Below, piece by piece: positions 1 to 7,849 of a stretch of 33,541 nucleotides of DNA (the first letter of the stretch is position 1; each line of letters begins with the position of its first letter). Source of the stretch: Myxococcales bacterium (GTDB lineage Bacteria; Myxococcota_A; UBA9042; GCA-2863065); the NCBI GenBank assembly GCA_018780435.1, contig JADMJS010000415.1, positions 1-33,541 of the forward strand, read 5' to 3'. The position numbers and the translations under genes were made by a program. The notes under the pieces were generated by a model. The model was not told where the DNA came from, did no database searches, and saw only the letters and a list, made by a program, of their open reading frames with translations.

Positions 1-2428
1 AGCCATCCTGTGCCCTTCGTAAGTCCGCTAGGATTCGCGCCGTAGGGACCAGCGGCGTCACCCGGTCCAAGGCGGCGCCGGCCCCCAAGGCGACTCGATG
101 TACGATCAGCTCGTCCACGCGTCCAGGTGTGGGCGTTGGCGCCGCGCCGTGTTTCCCTCGCAGCACGGAGAACGGCACCGCCGGGAGCGATGCCTTGGCG
201 GGCGTCGGCATCGTCCCCTGCGCGAGCCCATCGACGTAGAGCACGGTCTCGTCGGTCCCGACACTCGCGACCAGGTGATGCCAGCCGTCGTCTTCGAGTC
301 TCACGTCCGACTCAAGGACCTCACTGGACGCGGAAGCGATGAGCGCAAGCTGAGCGGTCCCATCGCAGACGCGCAGGAGTAGACCACCTCGGTCGGCGGG
401 ATCCTCGGAGATGGCCTCGACGATCGACGCACCGTCGTAAGTGTCGTTGCAGTCGTCCGTCGCTGCCGTGAGCTGCAGCCAGACTTCGACTGAGAAGGGC
501 GGCGCGATGGCCTCTGTTCGGTCGGTCCAGAGCTCGACGCCATCGATCGGCGCGAGTGCCCCGCCCGGATCGCCGAACACCCCGGAGGCGAACGCGAAGC
601 CCTCGCCGTCTGATGCCGCGTCACCCATGGCCGCGTCGAGGTCGCCGTCGAAGCGCCAAGAACGCAGGATGTTCGCCGCGGGGAGGCCGGAGTCGCCATG
701 GGGACGCCGACCGACGACGTCGTGTGGGAACACGGTGTCGTCCACGCGGACGCGGAGATCATCGTAGTCCGGCTGCAGCGTGACACCGGTGAAGGGCCCG
801 CTCCCCATGGGAACCCCGAGCGTACTGACCGACATGATCTCGACTGGCGTGACGGCCCGTTCGAAGTAGGCTAGCTCGTCCAGCCAGATTCGGAAGGTCC
901 CGGTCGACACCGGATCGCCGAGGATGAGTAGCGCGTTGGCGGGCAGCTCCACAGCGTCGAAACGGCCCACGATCTCACCATCGAGCGCGACCACTCCGGC
1001 GTGCGCCGCCCCGTCCCAGGACATCGCGACGTGTTGCCACTGGCCGGACGCGGCCCCGAGGACGATCGGCTCACCGCCCGCCTCGAAGGTCCACTCCCCG
1101 TTTCGGAGCCGCATCGTGATCTGTGAGCCCTCCCCCGGGGGCGGAAAGAAACCGAAGGCAGCCGAGTTGGACAATGGCTGCTGGTTCGGGCGCACCCACG
1201 CCATCAGGCTGAAGGAGGTCTGTGGGCTCCGAAGCTCGATGCGGGACGCCGACGTGGGCTCAAGTGCCTTCCCGAAACGCCCGTCGACGAACACGGAGCC
1301 GAAGTCCTGCACGGCCACGTCGCCGGGGAGGGTGCCTTCGAAGTCACCGTCGAAGGAGAGCGCCACCACTACGCGGTCGCTAGCCAGCGTCGTCAAGGGC
1401 AGCTCGAGCAAGACATCGTCTTGTTCCTCGGCGGGGCCGTCGCCGCCACTACGAGCGAGCACGGGGTAGACGCGCCGGGCCGCCGACCACCCGTCAGATG
1501 GCGGGACGCAGCCCGGGATCGGCGCGCTGACGCAGGCCCCATCGTTCTGGTCGCAGCGATCCGTCGTGCACCCGTCTCCGTCGTCACACGCGTTGACGGT
1601 CCCGGTGCACCCGGTGGTGAGGCAGCGGTCGTCGACCGTGCAGGGATTGCCGTCGTTGCAGGCCACCGACTCGCTCGCCGCGACGATCGCACACACCCCG
1701 AGCGCCGTGCAGACCGCGACCTCACACTCGCCGCCGCCGGTGCACGCCTGGGCGCAGGTGGGCGCCGACGGCCCCTCGCATTCACTCTCCATCGCCATCG
1801 AAGAGATGGCGACTTGGCCCTGGCCGGTCCAGCGTACGAAGATCCGGTCGGCTTCGAAGCGCGCCGTGGTGTCGAGCGCGATCTGCTCCTCACCCACGCG
1901 CAGGTGGACGCCCGCGCAATCCACCTTGACCTCGACGGTGATGGGATCGCCCGCCGTCCAAGCGAGCGCGGCGGTGGTCTCCGTCGAGAGCGCGCTCGCG
2001 TGAACGCCCCGGGCTTCGCCGGTCGCGACGTCGAAGGCGCCCCAGGCGCCGCGCTCGCCCGCGAGGCCACCGACCTCGAAGCCGACGAGGAGAGTGCCGC
2101 CCGACGCATCGACGTCGACGACGAGCTCGAGGCGGCCTTCCCCCTCGAAGGTTGGCCCCGCCAACGTCGCCTCGCCGCCATCCTCAAGCACCAGGGCGCC
2201 GCCGGTCGGCCGGGCCTTCTTCAAGTCCCAACCCGCGTCCGGCAGAAAGGTCGTGGCCGGAAAATGGCCGCCGCAGCTCGCGGTACACGCGCCGGGCTGA
2301 AGCCGAACGAGGCCCTGAAACTCAACTTCGGTGAGCTGCTCGGGGAAGTCGGTGCAGCCGATGAGGCCGACCAGAAGGAGTAGCGGCCGGGGCAACCATG
2401 GCGGTGGCAAGGCGTGATGGCGGTTCAT
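1..2428 (-). CDS. LamG/concanavalin-like lipoprotein, 3' end outside window
   Basis: The minus frame stays open from ATG at 2428 to base 1 (809 codons), so the C-terminus is missing. The N-terminus is a lipoprotein signal: a Leu-rich core followed by L-I-G-C with Cys25 as the probable lipidated residue. Residues about 60-210 look like a beta-sandwich. Residues about 220-306 are a Cys-rich linker with repeated C-N-D-G-N-P-C / C-D-D-G-D-G-C motifs of the kind common in myxobacterial surface proteins. Two LamG/concanavalin A-like folds follow, at about 355-530 and 588-790, each with the F-D-G-D opening strand and a W-x-H-V/L core strand. The ATG overlaps the stop of the PEGA gene (ATGA, 2425-2428), which implies translational coupling. 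It is probably an outer-membrane-anchored carbohydrate- or protein-binding protein. Ligand unknown. Confidence 0.85.
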   Translation of the reverse strand, partial: MNRHHALPPPWLPRPLLLLVGLIGCTDFPEQLTEVEFQGLVRLQPGACTASCGGHFPATTFLPDAGWDLKKARPTGGALVLEDGGEATLAGPTFEGEGRLELVVDVDASGGTLLVGFEVGGLAGERGAWGAFDVATGEARGVHASALSTETTAALAWTAGDPITVEVKVDCAGVHLRVGEEQIALDTTARFEADRIFVRWTGQGQVAISSMAMESECEGPSAPTCAQACTGGGECEVAVCTALGVCAIVAASESVACNDGNPCTVDDRCLTTGCTGTVNACDDGDGCTTDRCDQNDGACVSAPIPGCVPPSDGWSAARRVYPVLARSGGDGPAEEQDDVLLELPLTTLASDRVVVALSFDGDFEGTLPGDVAVQDFGSVFVDGRFGKALEPTSASRIELRSPQTSFSLMAWVRPNQQPLSNSAAFGFFPPPGEGSQITMRLRNGEWTFEAGGEPIVLGAASGQWQHVAMSWDGAAHAGVVALDGEIVGRFDAVELPANALLILGDPVSTGTFRIWLDELAYFERAVTPVEIMSVSTLGVPMGSGPFTGVTLQPDYDDLRVRVDDTVFPHDVVGRRPHGDSGLPAANILRSWRFDGDLDAAMGDAASDGEGFAFASGVFGDPGGALAPIDGVELWTDRTEAIAPPFSVEVWLQLTAATDDCNDTYDGASIVEAISEDPADRGGLLLRVCDGTAQLALIASASSEVLESDVRLEDDGWHHLVASVGTDETVLYVDGLAQGTMPTPAKASLPAVPFSVLRGKHGAAPTPTPGRVDELIVHRVALGAGAALDRVTPLVPTARILADLRRAQDG

Positions 2429-3642
2429 CGGTGCCCTCCTGGGGTGGCCCGAAGGGCGGGTTCGACGTCCGGCTCGGACGGAACGGAGGGTGGCGGATCG
2501 GGCTCGCGTGGCACGTCTACCTCGGCGTCATCGTCCGGATCGAGCGTGAAGAGGACGGCGCCACTGACGATGGCGGCCAGCCCGAGCGCCCCGAGCGTAT
2601 ACCCAGAGGCGCGTGCCGCCATGTACGAGGTCTCCTCGGACTCGTAGTAGCTCTGGTAGTCCGCGTAGGTCCGGGCCGCGAGCCCGACTGGGTCGCGATT
2701 CAGATCATCCAGATCCTGCGCAATGAGCTCCGACCAGACGACGAGCCCCGTCCCGAGCGCGAGCGCGCCAAGGCCCGCGCCGAGTGTCGACCAAGCCGCG
2801 GTTCGGTTGGGTGAAGGCGCCGCTCCGGCGAGCGCTGTGAGCTCGACTCGCAGCTCCACTTCCTCACCGGCGGGGACGATCACGCGTTCTCCAACGGCGG
2901 TATGACCACCGTGGCGTACCTCGACGAGGTGCTCTCCGACCGGGAGTGAGAGGGCGCTCAGCGGCAGACGACCGACCACGATGCCATCGACCGAGACCGC
3001 CGCGCCTGCCGGGGAGCCGGAGACCACGAGGGTCCCGGAGGTCGGCGCGAGCTCGAGGACGATCTTCTCGGTCAGGAGCGTCCCCGGCGGGTGATCCCGC
3101 TCGATGACGCGGGTGCGATACCCCCCACGCTCGATAACGAGCCGGCTCTTGCGGTCGAGAGTCCAGACCGTGCGTGGCGCTTCCCAGCTCACGTCGTTCC
3201 GCATGACGGTGGCGTCGGCGGGCTCGACCTCGATGGCGATGTACGCGCGCGTCGCTTTGAGGGTGTCGCGGATCTTCGCCCGCAGCTCAGCGAGCTGAGG
3301 CTGGTACTCCGGTGGCATCCCGAGCGTCGAGGCCGTGTCGAGCATCTGCCACGCCGGCAGTGAGTCCCCGTCTTCGAACATCGCGTTGGCGCAGTTGTAG
3401 GCGTACTTCCAGTGGCGATGTTGGCCCAATGCCTCGCGCCAGAGTTCGGCAGCCTGCCCAACGAGCCCGTCTCGAAACGCGACCTTGGCTTGTTCGTGAA
3501 GCTTGCCCGCCGTGACCTCGTTCGCTGGCGGCGCGTCCCCGGGAGGGGTCGCCCACGCGGGGCCCGTGGACACGACCACACCGGTCGCGAGCAGGGCCAG
3601 AGACATCAGGGACCGAGTGGCGCACTGGAGGACGGTGCCCAT
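2425..3642 (-). CDS. TPR/PEGA-domain envelope protein
   Basis: This is a 405-residue protein. A signal peptide ends near A-W-A. A TPR-like helical region (about 30-130) follows, then a PEGA domain (about 195-270) with the typical S-G-S-P-A-G-A-x-V-x-V-D-G core and V-G-x-x-P-L turn. Two hydrophobic segments lie near 285-305 and 345-365, and the tail is acidic and proline-rich. The ATG at 3642 is preferred over an in-frame TTG three bases upstream, because the ATG forms a TGATG overlap with an upstream four-codon reading frame and has GGGA nearby. PEGA proteins next to Ser/Thr kinases are frequent in myxobacteria. A structural or sensory role in the envelope is inferred; no enzymatic motif is visible. 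Confidence 0.85.
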   Translation of the reverse strand: MGTVLQCATRSLMSLALLATGVVVSTGPAWATPPGDAPPANEVTAGKLHEQAKVAFRDGLVGQAAELWREALGQHRHWKYAYNCANAMFEDGDSLPAWQMLDTASTLGMPPEYQPQLAELRAKIRDTLKATRAYIAIEVEPADATVMRNDVSWEAPRTVWTLDRKSRLVIERGGYRTRVIERDHPPGTLLTEKIVLELAPTSGTLVVSGSPAGAAVSVDGIVVGRLPLSALSLPVGEHLVEVRHGGHTAVGERVIVPAGEEVELRVELTALAGAAPSPNRTAAWSTLGAGLGALALGTGLVVWSELIAQDLDDLNRDPVGLAARTYADYQSYYESEETSYMAARASGYTLGALGLAAIVSGAVLFTLDPDDDAEVDVPREPDPPPSVPSEPDVEPALRATPGGHR

Positions 3643-3672
3643 CAAACAGTTCCCATCAAAAGGTGCCCATCA
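3640..3672 (-). promoter_or_regulatory. Triple TGATG termination-reinitiation relay
   Basis: On the minus strand the kinase stop (TGA 3672-3670) shares its A with an ATG. That ATG opens a four-codon frame (M-G-T-F) whose TGA (3658-3656) shares its A with another ATG. The second four-codon frame (M-G-T-V) ends with TGA (3644-3642), which shares its A with the PEGA ATG. The units are 14 nt long and imperfectly repeated, so this looks like tandem duplication of the gene junction. All three frames are therefore joined by TGATG overlaps. Confidence 0.75.
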
Positions 3673-5637
3673 ATTGATGATTCCAGCGCCTTTGGGGCGG
3701 GTGGTGGTCGGGTCGGCGGGAGGCGGGACCTTCACCCTCTCGGTACCGCCCTGTCGGTCGCCAGGGCGACGTAGTGTGGCCTTGCGACCGTCCTCGATGG
3801 CCGGCTCGGCCATGTACAGCGCGATCTTGCGTCGATCATGCCGACTCTCTTCGGGCAAGGCCTCCCGGGATTCGGCCGACGTCGTCCCCGGCTGGGCCGG
3901 CGCGGGGGGCGGTCCTTGGGCGATCGGCGCCTCTTCTGGGACTGGTGCTGCCGCCGCCTCGTCGTTCATTGGCGCCGGGCCCTTCTCCGTCGCTGGCACG
4001 ACCGGGACCGGCAGCGCGGACGCCACCTCGGGCGCAACCGGCGGCGCCACGGGCAATGCCGGCTCCGGGGTGGTCTCCCGTGAACGCGTGAACTCCACGG
4101 TCCCCCAAACGACGGCGCCGAGCGCCAACGCCGCCGCCCCGAACCAACGCCATCGCCGCGCTCTCGCGGCGCGCTCCGGGACGACAGGGGACGCCCCAGT
4201 CGTCAACACCGTGGGCAACGCGGTGGGCGCAGCGGCGAGCGGAGAGACGGTGGGCCGGGGAGTCGCCACGGACGTGGCGCGCCCGACGAGGCCCGCGGGC
4301 GCGCTCGAAGTCGGGAGAGAGGGCATCCCGGTGAGCGTCTCGGCCGACGAGATCACGAGTGGCTGCATGGGGTTGCCACGCCCAACGGGCTCGGCGAGGA
4401 CGACCTCGTCGTCATCGGACGCGGACTGGCCCTGAAGGGCCGCGACGAGGCGCTGCGCCAGCTCCATGGTGGTCTGGGGCCTGAGATCGGGGTTCTTTTG
4501 GAGGCAGGCGTCCACCACGTCTTCGAGCGCGGTCGGGATGACGAGCCAGGGCGCGACGTCGCGCAGGCGGGGCGCGGGCGTCGTCGCGTGCGCCATGAGC
4601 TGCTTGACCGGCTGCGCGTCGGGGAACGGCGTGCGCCCGGTGAGGAGCTCGAAGAGCACGACGCCGAGCGAGTAGATGTCGGCGCGACGGTCAACGGCTT
4701 CTCCGAGGACCTGCTCCGGGCTGATGTAGGACGGCGTCCCGCACACCATGTCCGTGCCGGTGATGCGCTCCACACCGGCCACGGGGCGCTCCTTGGCGAG
4801 CCCGAAGTCGAGGACCTTGACGAAGTCGCGCTGCTGGAAGCCACCCTTGATGAGGTAGACGTTCTCGGGTTTCAGGTCCCGGTGCACGACGTCCTGCTCA
4901 TGGGCGTGATGGAGCGCGTCGCAGATCTGCGTGACGATGTGCACGGCTCGCTCGACCGGGAAGGGGCCGACGTTCTGGAGCTCGGCGAAGAGCTCGTGCC
5001 CTCGCATGAGCTCCATGACGAGGTAGAGCTCGCCCTGGTCGGTCTGGCCGAAGTCGAAGACCGTCACGATGTTCGGGTGGCTGAGGCGGCTCGCGGAGCG
5101 GGCCTCGCGGAGGAAGCGGCGCACGGCGTCCGACTCTTCGGCGAAGCCGCGGTTCAGCACCTTGACCGCGACCTCGCGCCCGAGCGGCGCCTGCACGGCG
5201 CGATAGACGACGCCCATGCCGCCGCGCCCGAGGACGCCCGTGACGGTGAGGCGCTCGCCGATGACCTCGCCGATACGGTCGCTGGCGCTCACCGGTACGA
5301 TGAGCCGGCTCCCGTCATCCGGGCATCGGCTCAGACTGCATTCCCATTCCTTCTCACATGTTTTGCAAATCAGGCGTTGGGCGCTCGTTCGGCTCGTCTG
5401 AAGGGCTGACACGCTCGGGGCCGGTGCGCGCGCGCCTTCGGGCGTGGCGCTCGCGCGGGGCAGGATGTCGGTCTCGGCCGACAACACGTCGCTCGTTACC
5501 TCGTCACGCGTCGCAGCGGCATTGCCTCCCCCGACGCTGGCGCCTGGCGCCGCGACGCGAGGCGTCCGATCCGCGCTGATGGAGCGGTCCCCGGACACTG
5601 TGCCGTCGCTTCGGCCTGACAAGGAGTCGGAGCTCAT
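3670..5637 (-). CDS. Membrane Ser/Thr protein kinase
   Basis: This is a 655-residue Hanks-type kinase. A Ser/Thr-rich N-terminus is followed by a four-Cys motif (C-K-T-C ... C-x4-C-P-D-D-G) just before the kinase fold. The kinase motifs are complete: glycine loop G-R-G-G-M-G (137-142), Lys159 in V-A-V-K, H-R-D-L-K-P-E-N with Asp254, D-F-G at 277-279, and G-T-P-S-Y-I-S-P-E. One transmembrane helix lies near 495-516, followed by a Pro/Ala/Glu-rich outer region and a basic tail. Upstream in-frame TTG codons exist, but ATG 5637 is preferred: it lies 13 nt after the regulator's stop and has AGG just upstream. The kinase shares an operon with an FHA-domain regulator, so the FHA domain is a plausible reader of its phosphothreonine (inference). 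Confidence 0.93.
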   Translation of the reverse strand: MSSDSLSGRSDGTVSGDRSISADRTPRVAAPGASVGGGNAAATRDEVTSDVLSAETDILPRASATPEGARAPAPSVSALQTSRTSAQRLICKTCEKEWECSLSRCPDDGSRLIVPVSASDRIGEVIGERLTVTGVLGRGGMGVVYRAVQAPLGREVAVKVLNRGFAEESDAVRRFLREARSASRLSHPNIVTVFDFGQTDQGELYLVMELMRGHELFAELQNVGPFPVERAVHIVTQICDALHHAHEQDVVHRDLKPENVYLIKGGFQQRDFVKVLDFGLAKERPVAGVERITGTDMVCGTPSYISPEQVLGEAVDRRADIYSLGVVLFELLTGRTPFPDAQPVKQLMAHATTPAPRLRDVAPWLVIPTALEDVVDACLQKNPDLRPQTTMELAQRLVAALQGQSASDDDEVVLAEPVGRGNPMQPLVISSAETLTGMPSLPTSSAPAGLVGRATSVATPRPTVSPLAAAPTALPTVLTTGASPVVPERAARARRWRWFGAAALALGAVVWGTVEFTRSRETTPEPALPVAPPVAPEVASALPVPVVPATEKGPAPMNDEAAAAPVPEEAPIAQGPPPAPAQPGTTSAESREALPEESRHDRRKIALYMAEPAIEDGRKATLRRPGDRQGGTERVKVPPPADPTTTRPKGAGIIN

Positions 5638-5650
5638 GACCTCGTCCGCA

Positions 5651-7114
5651 TCATACTGGCTTCTCAAGCCCAAGGTAGCTCATCCAACGCGACACCTGGC
5701 GTGGATGTTTTCCGTAACGGTGCCCTACTTCTGTCTTGTTCCATCCGGTGGCTTCCAAGGCCGCGAGGAGCTCGGCTCGGCTGGGCATGCCCGACCGGGT
5801 GGTCGGCCCCGGGGCAGCGGGCGTGACGACCGGGACACTCCCAGGCGCGGTCCGGGTCGCCGAGCGCGAGATCACCTCCCTGTTGATGATGCCGTCCCCT
5901 TCGACCTCGGCGACGGCGATCGCGCGTTCGAGCACGCTCTCAAGCTCGCGGACGTTCCCGGGCCACGCACGGGAGATCAGGTCGTCAACCACGTCGGGGT
6001 CGATCTCGCCGGAGAAGCCGTGACGCGCAAGGAGCGCGTGGACGATGACCGGGATGTCCTCGGGGCGCTCGTCGAGGCCGGGGAGATGGACCGTGAAGCG
6101 AGCGAGCCGATCATAGAGGTCATCGCGAAAGCCACCGGTGCGCGTGAGGCCGGCGAGATCCCGATTGGTCGCGGCCACGACGAGACAGTCGAACTGGACC
6201 GGTGTCTTTCCGCCGAGCGGGATGACTTCACGCTCCTGCAAGACGCCGAGGAGCTTGGCCTGTTCGGAGACGGGCGTATCGCCGACTTCGTCGAGGAAGA
6301 GGACGCCCCCTTGCGCCTGCTCGAAGAAGCCCGAGCGGGCGCGGACGTCGGTGGCATACCGGTCGACGACGCCGAAGAGATCGGCGGCGGCGGTCCCATC
6401 GGCCAGCGCGGGTGCGGCGACCTGACGGAAAGGGACGTCCTTACGGCCTCGCTTGTCCGCGAGGACACGCGCGGCTTCCCGTGCGACGACCTGCTTCCCC
6501 GTGCCACGCGCGCCGGTGACGAGGAGCGCCTGGGTGACCCGTTGGGTACGGGCCAGCCTCAACGCGACGTGGCTCGCGACGAGCTCAACCTCGCGGCGTG
6601 CGTGTTCAATGGCCGGGCTGACTCCGTGGAGCTCGCTGGCGCGGCTATCCCGCGCCGCGCCGCTCACCACCATCCAAAGCGTTCGACCGGTAATAAAACG
6701 TTCACCAATCTCGAACCACCGTCGCCCATCGAGTCGCTCGCCGCCTGTCCAGACCCCGTTGGCGCTCGGAGCCCACGTCCCGTCGCGCGGGCTCCCGTCG
6801 GTAACCTCGACGCTGTCACCCGTCGGCGCAACCCGCACGGTCGCGTGAAAACGTGACATGCGAGAGTCCTCTTCGCGTCCACGAACGACGCGTTCGATGA
6901 CCGTGGGGCGCTCGGGATCGAGGTCGATCAGGTCGCCGACGGCCTCGCCGACCGAGGACGCGGCCACGAGGAGAGCCAATGGTGGCCGTGACGCGCCGGT
7001 GCTGCGACGCAGCGACCGGAAGTCGTCACGGAGAGTCGTTTCGCGGGTCACGGGGGCACCATACCACGCGCCTTCTGGCGATGACGTGTTTTGGCGATCC
7101 GGGAAGGTGATCAC
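5651..7114 (-). CDS. FHA-AAA+-Fis regulator lacking GAFTGA
   Basis: This is a 487-residue protein of the bacterial enhancer-binding type. The N-terminal FHA domain carries G-R-x3-S-R-M-S-R-F-H and a D-G-S-P-R-D-G-T-W turn. The AAA+ domain has Walker A G-A-R-G-T-G-K, Walker B G-G-V-L-F-L-D-E and the W-P-G-N-V-R-E-L sensor motif. A C-terminal Fis-type helix-turn-helix contains G-W-N-K-T-E-V ... Q-V-S-R-W. The loop that normally reads GAFTGA, between L-F-G and the F-F-E-Q-A strand, is V-V-D-R-Y-A-T-D-V, so direct sigma54 contact is doubtful. The GTG start at 7114 overlaps the preceding stop (GTGA) and has a G-rich ribosome site. A later GTG at 7051 would give 466 residues beginning T-R-E-T-T-L, and is a fair alternative. 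Confidence 0.9.
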   Translation of the reverse strand: MITFPDRQNTSSPEGAWYGAPVTRETTLRDDFRSLRRSTGASRPPLALLVAASSVGEAVGDLIDLDPERPTVIERVVRGREEDSRMSRFHATVRVAPTGDSVEVTDGSPRDGTWAPSANGVWTGGERLDGRRWFEIGERFITGRTLWMVVSGAARDSRASELHGVSPAIEHARREVELVASHVALRLARTQRVTQALLVTGARGTGKQVVAREAARVLADKRGRKDVPFRQVAAPALADGTAAADLFGVVDRYATDVRARSGFFEQAQGGVLFLDEVGDTPVSEQAKLLGVLQEREVIPLGGKTPVQFDCLVVAATNRDLAGLTRTGGFRDDLYDRLARFTVHLPGLDERPEDIPVIVHALLARHGFSGEIDPDVVDDLISRAWPGNVRELESVLERAIAVAEVEGDGIINREVISRSATRTAPGSVPVVTPAAPGPTTRSGMPSRAELLAALEATGWNKTEVGHRYGKHPRQVSRWMSYLGLEKPV

Positions 7115-7425
7115 GAGCTCTGCCCCCCTCGCGTCGCCGCCGGCCGCACGGCTTCAGTCGTCGAGATCCGGCTACCGCTTGGTGCCCGCTCGACGCCCGC
7201 TCGGGGGCGTTCGAAGAAGGTGCTCTGACGCAGGATCGCCTTCCGGTCGAAGATCCCGCTGCTGTTCTGCGCGCTCGCATCGGCACTGCCGGGGCCAGGT
7301 ACTCGGAAGATGCCGTCACAGAGCGCGCACTGCGCTCGGGCGCCCACCGGGGTCGAGGTCGGGATGGCCACTGACTCCCGACACAGCGGGCACTCGAGGA
7401 TTCGTCTATCTCGTCCGTCTTGCAC
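7111..7425 (-). CDS. Small zinc-ribbon protein
   Basis: This is a 104-residue protein starting at GTG 7425. Near its N-terminus two C-x2-C knuckles (C-P-L-C and C-A-L-C) are separated by about 17 residues, the pattern of a zinc ribbon. The rest is Ser/Arg-rich and probably disordered. Its stop overlaps the regulator's GTG by four bases, placing it first in the signalling operon. No DNA-binding or enzymatic family can be named. A role as an adaptor or regulator of the downstream FHA protein is a guess. The paired CxxC motif and the coupling argue that it is real. Confidence 0.65.
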   Translation of the reverse strand: MQDGRDRRILECPLCRESVAIPTSTPVGARAQCALCDGIFRVPGPGSADASAQNSSGIFDRKAILRQSTFFERPRAGVERAPSGSRISTTEAVRPAATRGGQSS

Positions 7426-7483
7426 GACGCGTCACTCCTGCGCAGCGCCACTCGTTCCGGCGTCGAGTGGGCGTTTGCATGGT

Positions 7484-7500
7484 CTTGCCGAGGCGGCAAG
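7484..7500 (-). promoter_or_regulatory. Hairpin in the leader of the signalling operon
   Basis: A perfect 6-bp inverted repeat (CTTGCC / GGCAAG, 5-nt loop) lies between the candidate sigma54 start point near 7531 and the GTG at 7425. It would fold in the 5' leader. Function unknown. Confidence 0.3.
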
Positions 7501-7542
7501 GTCATGACGAACCCGTCCTCGTCGGCGTTCTGAACGGCCAAA

Positions 7543-7557
7543 GCAACCACCGTGCCG
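7543..7557 (-). promoter_or_regulatory. Candidate sigma54 (-24/-12) promoter
   Basis: The minus strand reads CGGCACGGTGGTTGC, followed by T. It matches the sigma54 consensus TGGCACG-N4-TTGCW at every fixed position except the first, with the obligatory GG and GC dinucleotides 12 bases apart. The transcript would start near 7531 and have about a 105-nt leader before the zinc-ribbon gene. The downstream operon encodes an enhancer-binding-type regulator, which suggests control within the operon, although that protein lacks GAFTGA. Confidence 0.6.
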
Positions 7558-7685
7558 TCGCCGGAGCGGCGTGTGAGCGCGGTCGAGCGAGCCGGGCAGA
7601 TACCTCAAGATGCCGTTCCGGCCGTGCCTATACCGCAGGGGCGCGATCACGCCGCCACTGCCGATGCCGCCGTCCGTCGCTTTCT

Positions 7686-7731
7686 GTCCGGACGAGCTGT
7701 CCGGACAGGTCGTCCGGACAAGCGTCCGAAC
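7686..7731. repeat. Four-copy GTCCGGAC palindrome array
   Basis: Self-complementary octamers GTCCGGAC lie at 7686-7693, 7699-7706 and 7712-7719, with a one-base variant GTCCGAAC at 7724-7731. Start-to-start spacing is 13, 13 and 12 bp. The array sits between the minus-strand operon and parA in a region with no convincing gene. It looks like a cooperative operator or an iteron/centromere-like site. The binding protein is unknown. Confidence 0.7.
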
Positions 7732-7807
7732 GCCGCCCCCGTGAGCGCCCTCGCGCCGCGTGATGGCGTCCAAAATCTTGACCGGGCGTCGTCGGGGGAT
7801 GAAGGCT

Positions 7808-7819
7808 CCGCCCGGGCGG
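7808..7819. promoter_or_regulatory. 12-bp palindrome upstream of parA
   Basis: CCGCCCGGGCGG is a perfect palindrome 20 bp upstream of the parA ribosome site. In GC-rich DNA this can arise by chance. It may be an operator, or it may form a small leader hairpin. Confidence 0.25.
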
Positions 7820-7849
7820 CCTGCTCATCAACGCCGTCCGGAGGGTCCT

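Noticed and set aside
1421..2383. Long plus-strand open frame of 320 codons
   Set aside because: It is antisense to the LamG lipoprotein, which has a signal peptide, domains and a coupled start. The plus-strand product is Arg/Ala-rich with no fold signature.
6858..7763. Plus-strand open frame of 301 codons
   Set aside because: It runs antisense to the FHA regulator start, the zinc-ribbon gene and the regulatory region. Its composition is dominated by Arg and Ser, as expected for a GC-rich shadow frame.
7432..7773. Minus-strand 113-codon frame in the parA intergenic region
   Set aside because: It has no recognisable motif, and it covers the GTCCGGAC array and the sigma54 site, which better explain the region.
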